This document shows positions 1 through 5,408 of a stretch of DNA of 5,408 bases, one piece after another (within the stretch, counting starts at the first letter, position 1; every line of letters begins with the position of its first letter). The position numbers were made by a program, and so were the translations under genes. The notes beneath the pieces are model-generated. The model saw nothing but the letters and a program-made list of their open reading frames with translations, was not told the DNA's origin and made no database searches. The DNA is from Planctomycetota bacterium (GTDB taxonomy: Bacteria > Planctomycetota > Planctomycetia > Planctomycetales > Planctomycetaceae), in the NCBI GenBank assembly GCA_027622115.1, contig JAQBZS010000577.1:1-5408 (forward strand). The letters are read 5' to 3'.

Positions 1-93
1 TTGAAGAGTCTAATTCCAACGCCCGCCAAATCTGAAACTCGTAAGCCAGACCCCTTCGACCAAGAACCCTTCACAGTTTTCAAGGAGGCACAC
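1..93 (+). other. Leader or upstream-gene tail before moxR
   Basis: This stretch stays open in the moxR frame back to a TTG at the window edge. The residues it would encode are proline- and charge-rich and do not resemble the start of a MoxR ATPase. A second frame is open from the edge to a TGA at 33-35, so an upstream gene could end there, but too little is visible to decide. No promoter is convincing by eye. The stretch ends in the ribosome binding site of the ATPase gene. Confidence 0.4.
82..88 (+). promoter_or_regulatory. Ribosome binding site of moxR
   Basis: AAGGAGG, a full Shine-Dalgarno match, lies 5 nt before the ATG at 94. It decides the start in favour of that ATG over the in-frame TTG at position 1. 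Confidence 0.85.
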
Positions 94-1119
94 ATGTCGA
101 TTTCGGTGATCTCGGAAACGCTCGATGACGAAGTGCAAACGATTGAACTGATCCGCGAGGGCCGAGAATCCATTCGCCGTGAGTTGTCGAAAGTCATCAT
201 TGGACAAGAAGAGGCGATCGAGCAGTTGCTGATCTCGCTGTTTGCCGGAGGTCATTGCCTGATTACCGGTGCTCCGGGTTTAGCGAAGACGCTGCTGGTG
301 AATTCGATTGCCCAGATTTTTCATCTCAAGTTTCAGCGAATTCAGTTTACGCCGGACTTGATGCCTGCCGACATCACCGGAACGGAGATTCTCGAAGAGG
401 ATGCCGACGGGCATCGCGAGATGGTCTTTGTGAAGGGGCCGATCTTCGCCAACGTTGTGTTGGCCGATGAAATCAACCGCACGCCGCCGAAGACTCAAGC
501 CGCGCTGCTGGAGGCCATGCAGGAACATCAAGTCACGGCTGCGGGGACTCGGTATCAGCTCGATGAGCCGTTTTTTGTGCTGGCCACGCAGAATCCCATC
601 GAGATGGAAGGCACGTATCCGTTGCCGGAGGCGCAATTGGATCGTTTCATGTTCAACGTGGTGGTGGATTACTTACCCGAAGACGACGAAGTCACCGTTG
701 TGCATCAAACCACGTCTCGGCGGCCGGAACCGATTAAGCCGATCTTCACCGGCAAGGACGTGCAGCGAATTCAGAACGTGATCCGTACGGTTCCCATCGC
801 GGAAGATGTTGTCCGATACGCTGTTCGTTTGGCTGCCGCGTCTCGACCGGGACAAAGCGGTTCGCCGGACTTTGTGAATGACTGGATCAGTTGGGGCGCG
901 GGGCTTCGAGCTGCGCAGAACTTGGTGCTGGGTGGGAAGGTCAAGGCACTGATGGATGGACGGGCTCACGTTTCGACGGACGACATCCGCCAGTTGGCAC
1001 TTCCTGTCCTGCGTCATCGGATCCTCGTGAATTATCGCGCGGAAGCGGACGGAGTTTCGATTGAGAATGTGGTCGATCGATTGGTAGCGTGCATACCGGC
1101 CCCAGCGTCGGATTCTTAA
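94..1119 (+). CDS. moxR: MoxR-family AAA+ ATPase
   Basis: Predicted cytosolic AAA+ ATPase of 341 residues, about the usual MoxR length. Numbering from the ATG at 94, the Walker A loop GAPGLAKT is at 59-66 (K65, T66). Walker B VVLADEINR is at 121-129 (D125, E126) and runs into the family-typical RTPPKTQAALLEAMQE segment. Sensor 1 LATQNP is at 163-168 (N167). An arginine-finger-like LPEAQLDRF ends near R184, and the C-terminal lid carries a sensor-2-like WGAGLRAA near 267-274. No signal peptide or membrane segment is seen, and all key ATPase residues are intact. MoxR proteins typically act as chaperone-like remodellers together with vWA-domain partners coded next door, which fits the DUF58 and BatA-like genes downstream. 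The client is unknown. The Rpn gene that follows after 46 nt is an unusual neighbour. The family call is firm; the specific role is inferred from context. Confidence 0.95.
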   Translation: MSISVISETLDDEVQTIELIREGRESIRRELSKVIIGQEEAIEQLLISLFAGGHCLITGAPGLAKTLLVNSIAQIFHLKFQRIQFTPDLMPADITGTEILEEDADGHREMVFVKGPIFANVVLADEINRTPPKTQAALLEAMQEHQVTAAGTRYQLDEPFFVLATQNPIEMEGTYPLPEAQLDRFMFNVVVDYLPEDDEVTVVHQTTSRRPEPIKPIFTGKDVQRIQNVIRTVPIAEDVVRYAVRLAAASRPGQSGSPDFVNDWISWGAGLRAAQNLVLGGKVKALMDGRAHVSTDDIRQLALPVLRHRILVNYRAEADGVSIENVVDRLVACIPAPASDS

Positions 1120-1149
1120 ACGGCTCACGTCTCGACGACCGATTTACGC

Positions 1150-1157
1150 AAAGGTGG
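1150..1157 (+). promoter_or_regulatory. Ribosome binding site of the Rpn-family gene
   Basis: AAAGGTGG lies 8 nt before the ATG at 1166. The motif contains the competing in-frame GTG at 1154, so if the motif is used for ribosome binding, the ATG at 1166 is the better start. Confidence 0.55.
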
Positions 1158-1165
1158 ATGACGAG

Positions 1166-2122
1166 ATGACACCGCTGGGGATTCGCCCAACCATCGACTT
1201 TGTCTTCAAGCTGATCTTCGGGCGTCCGGAATATGCAGATGTTCTCACCGACCTGTTGAATGCGATCTTGTCAACCAAGGTGCCGATCGTTGAGGTAGAG
1301 ATCCTGAATCCCTTCAATATGAAGGAATTCGATGCAGGCAAGTGGTCGGTCGTGGACGTCAAAGCTCGCGATTCGAACGGCAATTCGTATGTGATTGAGA
1401 TCCAGACGACGCTGCCGGTGGGACTCAGGAGCCGGTTGGTGTATTACTTGACCCTGCTGTTTGCCGGCCAAATGCAGGAGGGAATGGGCTACGCCGACAT
1501 CAAGCCCGCGATCTGCATTTGCCTGCTGACCAAGGAGTTGTTTTCGAAGAATCTCGTTTTGGACGGTCACTCACGATTCATGTTGTATGACGCGGAACAC
1601 AAACTTGAACTCGGCGATCAGTTGGAACTGCACCTGATTGAATTGCCGAAGTACGATATCCCACTGGGTTCAGTCACGCAGGCCGCGCCGCTGGAGCAGT
1701 GGGCATTCTTCTTGCAGCACGCCGATCAATGTGATGTTGCGACTTTGCAGAAACTGCTTCCTGGTCCGGCATTTTTGAAAGCAATGGGAGTTCTAGAAAT
1801 GGTTGCACGCAGTCCAGACCTGAGATTGGCATACGACGATCGTGCGAAGGCCGAGTTGGATCATTTTTCGTTCTTGAAGGATGCGAAAACTGAAGCGCGA
1901 AAAGAAGGGCGAAAAGAAGGGCGAAAGGAAGGGCGAGACGAGGGGCGAGACGAGGGGCGAGACGAGGGGATTGAGAAGGGGGTTCTGATTGGACAGGTCG
2001 CGATTCTGCAAGAAATTCTCGGTGATGCTGTGACAGAACGGTCAACGCTCAAGGCCATGCCGCAAGATCAATTGACCCAGTTGGTTGCGGATCTCCAGCA
2101 GCGGTTTCATTCGCGGCCTTGA
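1166..2122 (+). CDS. Rpn-family PD-(D/E)XK nuclease (putative transposase family)
   Basis: Predicted nuclease of 318 residues, or 322 if the GTG at 1154 is used. Numbering from the ATG at 1166, the family opening IDFVFKLIFG is at 10-19. The PD-(D/E)XK core follows, with D64 in VVDVK and E78-x-Q80 in VIEIQ. The next segment, RSRLVYYLTLLFAGQM, is also typical of the family. Residues 245-268 are three RKEG units and then three RDEG units, a charged and probably helical linker, followed by a helical tail. Members are often annotated as transposases; E. coli RpnA is a DNA endonuclease that promotes RecA-independent recombination, and related genes have been linked to phage defence. No terminal inverted repeats or target duplication are visible, so this is a nuclease gene and not a recognisable insertion sequence. 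It interrupts the moxR/DUF58 pair in the same direction, 47 nt before DUF58, and probably shares their transcript. The reading frame is intact. A possible internal start at 1799 is described under findings. The substrate is unknown. Confidence 0.88.
   Translation: MTPLGIRPTIDFVFKLIFGRPEYADVLTDLLNAILSTKVPIVEVEILNPFNMKEFDAGKWSVVDVKARDSNGNSYVIEIQTTLPVGLRSRLVYYLTLLFAGQMQEGMGYADIKPAICICLLTKELFSKNLVLDGHSRFMLYDAEHKLELGDQLELHLIELPKYDIPLGSVTQAAPLEQWAFFLQHADQCDVATLQKLLPGPAFLKAMGVLEMVARSPDLRLAYDDRAKAELDHFSFLKDAKTEARKEGRKEGRKEGRDEGRDEGRDEGIEKGVLIGQVAILQEILGDAVTERSTLKAMPQDQLTQLVADLQQRFHSRP
1898..1981 (+). repeat. 12-bp in-frame tandem repeat coding (RKEG)3(RDEG)3
   Basis: Seven 12-bp units lie within the Rpn gene. 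Units 1-2 are CGAAAAGAAGGG, unit 3 is CGAAAGGAAGGG (a silent lysine change), and units 4-6 are identical CGAGACGAGGGG. Unit 7 (1970-1981) is degenerate and codes IEKG. The unit length is a multiple of three, so gain or loss of copies keeps the frame. Repeated EGR-type linkers are common near the C-terminus of this family. Confidence 0.92.
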
Positions 2123-2154
2123 ACACGAATCGCAGCAGCTGAATCGTTCTCCGG

Positions 2155-2163
2155 AAAAGGAAG
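2155..2163 (+). promoter_or_regulatory. Ribosome binding site of the DUF58 gene
   Basis: AAAAGGAAG lies 6 nt before the ATG at 2170. It lies in the 47-nt gap after the Rpn stop codon, so the DUF58 gene has its own initiation signal and does not need coupling to the Rpn gene. Confidence 0.65.
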
Positions 2164-2169
2164 CCAAGG

Positions 2170-3123
2170 ATGGCAGACTCCAACCGCTCGTTGATTGATC
2201 CGCAAACGCTGATGCGGATCAAGTCCTTGGAGATGCGGGCGAAGAAGATCGTCGAGGGACTTTCCGGCGGCCTGAACCGCAGCCCGTTCCACGGCTTTTC
2301 CGTCGAGTTCACGGAATATCGCCAATATACGCCGGGCGATGATCCGCGCTATATGGATTGGAAGCTGTTCGCGCGATCGGATCGCTACTTCATCAAGCGG
2401 TTTGAAGACGAAACGAGCCTGCGGTGTCATCTGATTCTTGACATGAGCCGGTCGATGTCGTTCGGCAGTTTGGGTTATTCGAAGATTGACTACGCTCGAA
2501 CACTGGCCGCCACGCTCAGCTATTTCCTGACGTCGCAGCGAGACGCCGTCGGATTGGTGACCTTCGATGAAGACGTCAACGAATTCGTCCGTGCTCGCTA
2601 TCGCAGCGGTCATTTTCGCCGGCTGATGGTCGCGCTGGAACGCGCGACCGGCGGCACCTCCACGAGTCTCGAACGACCCTTGGATCAAGTCGCCGAACGT
2701 GTCCGACGACGCGGACTGCTGGTGTTGATCTCGGACATGTTGGCCCCGATTGAATCGCTGCAGCAGCATCTGGCGTGGCTGAGTGCTCGCGGACAAGAAG
2801 TGTTGCTGTTTCAGGTGCTTGATCCGGCCGAGTTGCAGTTTGACTTTGATCAGCCGGCGCTGTTCACGGATTTGGAAAGCGGCCGAGACATGTATGTCGA
2901 TCCACGGACGGCTCGCAGCGGCTATCAGTCGAAGCTGACGGCCCACTTGGACGCGATCCGAGAATCGTGCGGGCGACTCGGGATCGAGCATCTGCTGATT
3001 TCGACGAATGAACCGTTGGAACGCGTGTTGTCGGACTTTATTCGCGCACGAATGCACGCGAAGAAATCCGGAGCGGGCGGACGGACTTCGCGGCCGAATG
3101 CAAGCCAAAGGAGAGTGGCGTGA
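2170..3123 (+). CDS. DUF58 domain protein with vWA-like MIDAS
   Basis: Soluble protein of 317 residues, close to the usual length of short DUF58 proteins. The DUF58 signature is at about 42-82: HGFSVEFTEYRQY, then PGDDPRYMDW, then KRFEDE. A vWA-like fold follows, with MIDAS D91-x-S93-x-S95 in LDMSRSMSFG, a probable MIDAS threonine or serine in GGTSTSLE (161-168), and an aspartate at 189 in LISDM. The metal site therefore looks complete. No membrane segment is seen, so it should act in the cytosol. The C-terminal tail (about 295-317) is basic and probably disordered. DUF58 proteins are characteristically coded beside MoxR ATPases and are presumed partners or adaptors for them; here the two genes are separated by the Rpn gene. 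The stop codon overlaps the start of the BatA-like gene. The family call is firm; the biochemical role is not established. Confidence 0.93.
   Translation: MADSNRSLIDPQTLMRIKSLEMRAKKIVEGLSGGLNRSPFHGFSVEFTEYRQYTPGDDPRYMDWKLFARSDRYFIKRFEDETSLRCHLILDMSRSMSFGSLGYSKIDYARTLAATLSYFLTSQRDAVGLVTFDEDVNEFVRARYRSGHFRRLMVALERATGGTSTSLERPLDQVAERVRRRGLLVLISDMLAPIESLQQHLAWLSARGQEVLLFQVLDPAELQFDFDQPALFTDLESGRDMYVDPRTARSGYQSKLTAHLDAIRESCGRLGIEHLLISTNEPLERVLSDFIRARMHAKKSGAGGRTSRPNASQRRVA
3107..3113 (+). promoter_or_regulatory. Ribosome binding site of the BatA-like gene, inside DUF58
   Basis: AAAGGAG lies 6 nt before the GTG at 3120, which overlaps the DUF58 stop codon in the sequence GTGA. The motif and the 4-nt overlap together support the GTG start and translational coupling of the two proteins. 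Confidence 0.75.
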
Positions 3124-5246
3124 CCTTTCTGACTCCATGGTTCATCGCGGGCCTCGCGGCGGTTTCGCTGCCGATTCTGTTTCACATGATCCGGCGGACC
3201 CCGCGCGGACGGATGCCGTTCAGTACGCTGATGTTCCTGGAACCCTCGCCGCCACGCATCACCAGTCGCAGCAAGTTGAATCACTGGTTGCTGCTGTTGT
3301 TGCGAGCCACCGCGTTGTGTTTGTTGGTGCTGGCATTCGGTCGTCCGTATTGGCGGCAGATGTTGGAGACTTCGGACGCGGCGGATACCGGTCGGCGGAT
3401 CGCGTTGGTGATCGATACCAGCGCCAGCATGCAGCGCGCGGATTTGTGGGAACGTGCCATCATCGACGCCAAACGCCGCGTTGATGAACTCGGCCCGCAC
3501 GACCGGCTGGCGGTGTATGCGTTCGATCGTCGGTTGCGGCGAGTGTTTGGGTTTGACGACTGGAAGCGAGTCGCTGCGGTCGCTCGAACGGAGATCCTGC
3601 ACGAGTGTCTGGATGAACTGAAACCAAGCTGGGCCAAGACGGATTTGGGGCAGGCATTGGTCGAAGTGAGCGAAAACCTGGACGGCTTGACGGTCGAGGA
3701 ATCGCAAACAGCAGACACGGCTCCGCGCGAGATTGTCGTCATCAGCGATATGCAGGCCGGCTCCACGTTGGCGGCCTTGCGTGGCTATGTGTGGCCGGAA
3801 CGCGTGAAAGTACGGTTGGCTCGGATTGAACCGAGCGACACCACCAACGCAGGCATTCAGCTTGTCGGATTTCACAAGCAAAACGCGTTTCAGCAAGACG
3901 CGCACGTACGGACTCGGATTGCGAACGCGGCGGATTCGACGTCCGAGAGTTTTCGCTTGGCGTGGTTGGATGCCGATGGTCGGGCGATTCCGGATGCGGA
4001 ATTCGAGGTCTACGTGGCTCCCGGTGAATCACGGATCGTGCGAGCCCCGACGGTGCCGGAAGGCCGGACGTCGACTCGGCTGAGGCTCAGCGGCGACGCG
4101 CATGAGTTCGACAACACGGCGCACATTCCGTCGGCGGTGCAGCGTCAATTGAACGTGGCGTACCTCGGCGGCGAATGGCGGGACGAGATTGATTCGATCG
4201 AGTTCTTGGCCGAGTTTGTGTTTCCCGAGCATCGCTATCGGCGGATTCATGTGTTGCCGCACACGCCCGATGCACCAGCCATATCGGCAGGTACGGGTGA
4301 TGTGAGCTTGGCGTTGGTGACTCGCGGGCTCGATGCAAGCGAAGGCGCGATGCTGAATCAGTTTGTTCGAGCCGGCGGGACAGTGGTGTTTGCTCCTTCC
4401 ACGGCCGAGCACTTCTCGACGATCGCTCCCGTGTTGGGCAACAAACTGGTGACCGTTACGGAGGCGGTCGTGACGGGCTATGCGATGTTGGCGTCGATCA
4501 ACTTCGAGCATCCGCTGCTGGCTCCGTTCGCCGAAGCCAAGTTTACGGACTTCACGGCGATTCACGTTTGGAATCATCGCGAGTTCAACGTGGATCAAAT
4601 TGGCGACTGCGAAGTCTTGGCTCGGTTTGATGACGGGCAGCCGGCCATCGTTGAGAAACGAGTAGGCGATGGCCGAGTGATCTTGATGACTACGAGTTGG
4701 CACACCGAGGACAGCCAACTGGCTCAATCGTCAAAACTGTCTCCGCTGCTCAACGTGATCTTGGAGCACGATGCTGGGGCGCAACCGACCGAGAGCTATG
4801 CGATCGGTGATGTCGTGCCGCTCGGGCAATGGAATTCGGGGAAAGGCAAGACCGAAATCCGCCTGCCTTCAGAGAAATCGATCACGCTCGATTCCGGTGC
4901 GCATGAATTCACTCAAACATCGACACCGGGTTTATATTCGATGGATACGGATGCGCGGGCTTCATCGATTCGTTTCGTCGTGAATCTGGATGCCGACGAA
5001 AGCAATACCTCGCCGCTCCCCCGCGAAGAATTGGAAGCGTTGGGAGTTTCCGTCTCGCCGGACAACGGAACGGCGACCGCGTTGAACTCGGCGGAATTGA
5101 CCGAACATGAACGACAAATGCAGGGCCGCGAATTGGAAGAACAACAGAAGTTCTGGCGCTGGCTGATTCTGGCCGCGTTGGTGTTCTTGATGGCCGAAAC
5201 GTGGCTGTCGAAGCGGATTGCGGTGGCGTCGGATTTGGCGAGTTAA
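3120..5246 (+). CDS. BatA-like membrane protein with vWA domain and GATase-like C-terminal region
   Basis: Predicted inner-membrane protein of 708 residues, about twice the size of a classical BatA. The N-terminus matches the BatA/aerotolerance-regulator membrane domain: a hydrophobic segment at about 6-23, a basic loop RRTPRGR (25-31), and a second segment at about 56-73 ending FGRPYW. A vWA domain follows at about 92-240 with MIDAS D99-x-S101-x-S103 (DTSASM), T174 and D210 (VISDM), so metal binding is probably intact. Residues 245-340 look like a beta-rich domain. Residues about 345-550 resemble the glutamine-amidotransferase-like fold seen in related proteins (LALVTRGLD, FVRAGGTVVFAP, VGDGRVILMTT). 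The only cysteine there is C497, not in a nucleophile-elbow context, so this part is probably not catalytic. A last membrane segment at about 680-696 is followed by a basic end. Charge distribution places the vWA and later domains outside the cytoplasm. It is probably the membrane partner of the MoxR/DUF58 pair. Confidence 0.9.
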   Translation: MTFLTPWFIAGLAAVSLPILFHMIRRTPRGRMPFSTLMFLEPSPPRITSRSKLNHWLLLLLRATALCLLVLAFGRPYWRQMLETSDAADTGRRIALVIDTSASMQRADLWERAIIDAKRRVDELGPHDRLAVYAFDRRLRRVFGFDDWKRVAAVARTEILHECLDELKPSWAKTDLGQALVEVSENLDGLTVEESQTADTAPREIVVISDMQAGSTLAALRGYVWPERVKVRLARIEPSDTTNAGIQLVGFHKQNAFQQDAHVRTRIANAADSTSESFRLAWLDADGRAIPDAEFEVYVAPGESRIVRAPTVPEGRTSTRLRLSGDAHEFDNTAHIPSAVQRQLNVAYLGGEWRDEIDSIEFLAEFVFPEHRYRRIHVLPHTPDAPAISAGTGDVSLALVTRGLDASEGAMLNQFVRAGGTVVFAPSTAEHFSTIAPVLGNKLVTVTEAVVTGYAMLASINFEHPLLAPFAEAKFTDFTAIHVWNHREFNVDQIGDCEVLARFDDGQPAIVEKRVGDGRVILMTTSWHTEDSQLAQSSKLSPLLNVILEHDAGAQPTESYAIGDVVPLGQWNSGKGKTEIRLPSEKSITLDSGAHEFTQTSTPGLYSMDTDARASSIRFVVNLDADESNTSPLPREELEALGVSVSPDNGTATALNSAELTEHERQMQGRELEEQQKFWRWLILAALVFLMAETWLSKRIAVASDLAS

Positions 5247-5279
5247 AGCGGAGGTGGGAAGGGGTCGGGTGGTTCAAAG

Positions 5280-5338
5280 TTCAATGCTCGCGGATTTACG
5301 TGTCCTTTGTTCTAACGCGGTGGGCCGCGAGCATTGAA
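5280..5338. repeat. Perfect 14-bp inverted repeat, possible hairpin
   Basis: The arm TTCAATGCTCGCGG at 5280-5293 is the exact reverse complement of 5325-5338, with a 31-nt spacer. It begins 33 nt after the BatA-like stop codon. No T-run follows the right arm and the loop is long, so it is not a classical intrinsic terminator. It could still act as a transcript 3'-end structure or be part of a dispersed intergenic repeat. Confidence 0.85.
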
Positions 5339-5342
5339 ATAC

Positions 5343-5403
5343 CAAGGAACAAAATCAATTTACACCTGAACGTGCACTGGACACCGAGGTCATTTGTTCC
5401 TTG
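5343..5403. repeat. Perfect 11-bp inverted repeat, second possible hairpin
   Basis: CAAGGAACAAA at 5343-5353 is the exact reverse complement of 5393-5403, with a 39-nt spacer. Inside it are a shorter nested pairing (ACCT at 5364-5367 with AGGT at 5387-5390) and the palindrome GTGCAC at 5372-5377. TTTGTTC at 5306-5312, in the loop of the preceding inverted repeat, could also pair with 5347-5353, so the two structures may compete. The window ends just after it, so its full extent is unknown. Confidence 0.75.
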
Positions 5404-5408
5404 CCAAG

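Noticed and set aside
1..93. TTG at position 1 as the start of the MoxR protein (31 extra residues)
   Set aside because: The ATG at 94 has a perfect AAGGAGG at 5 nt spacing, and the extra residues are unlike any MoxR N-terminus. The open frame simply runs to the window edge.
1898..1981. Tandem repeat considered as a CRISPR array or iteron
   Set aside because: Units are 12 bp, directly abutting with no spacers, and in frame with a clear protein linker.
1120..2169. Complete insertion sequence around the Rpn-family gene
   Set aside because: Despite the 'transposase' label often given to the family, no terminal inverted repeats or target-site duplication could be found at its borders.
2107..3138. 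Long minus-strand open frame opposite DUF58 (343 codons)
   Set aside because: It lies antisense to a clear DUF58 gene, reads as arginine/glutamine-rich sequence with no recognisable domain, and is explained by codon bias on the coding strand.
2925..3905. Long minus-strand open frame opposite the DUF58/BatA-like junction (326 codons)
   Set aside because: It is the shadow of two well-supported genes, with low-complexity composition and no domain signature.
5284..5337. Seventeen-codon open frame (ATG to TGA) inside the 14-bp inverted repeat
   Set aside because: There is no ribosome binding site, and both its start and its stop fall in the inverted-repeat arms, so it is better explained by the palindrome than by coding.
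5280..5345. Rho-independent terminator after the BatA-like gene
   Set aside because: The stem is strong, but the loop is 31 nt and no U-run follows the right arm. A role in termination cannot be supported from the sequence alone.

Overview
The window is most likely from a planctomycete, probably Pirellulales/Rhodopirellula-like. This rests on gene content and protein style: a moxR / DUF58 / BatA-type cluster whose BatA-like protein has the N-terminal membrane domain and long C-terminal extension common in that phylum. It also fits the moderately GC-rich composition and a copy of a PD-(D/E)XK 'Rpn/transposase' family gene. The assignment is inferred from sequence style and was not checked by a search.

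Layout, all on the plus strand: (1) positions 1-93 are leader, or the tail of an unseen upstream gene, ending in a strong ribosome binding site; (2) 94-1119 is a MoxR-family AAA+ ATPase; (3) about 1166-2122 is an Rpn-family PD-(D/E)XK nuclease with a 12-bp tandem repeat coding a charged RKEG/RDEG linker; (4) 2170-3123 is a soluble DUF58 protein with a vWA-like fold and an intact MIDAS motif; (5) 3120-5246 is a membrane-anchored BatA-like vWA protein with a degenerate glutamine-amidotransferase-like region; (6) 5247-5408 is noncoding and holds two successive perfect inverted repeats (14 bp and 11 bp arms).

Genes 2, 4 and 5 form the familiar MoxR-vWA chaperone-like module. The ATPase is expected to work with the cytosolic DUF58 protein and the membrane-bound vWA protein to remodel or mature a client at or beyond the membrane; the client is not identifiable here. 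DUF58 and BatA-like overlap by 4 nt (GTGA), which suggests translational coupling.

The Rpn gene is the outsider. It sits between moxR and DUF58, where those genes are usually adjacent, in the same direction and with short gaps of 46 and 47 nt, so it probably rides on the operon transcript. Its repeat linker and a possible internal in-frame start preceded by a GGGAG motif are the most interesting details. The inverted-repeat tail after the last gene looks like a dispersed intergenic element. I see no CRISPR array, tRNA, rRNA or complete insertion sequence.
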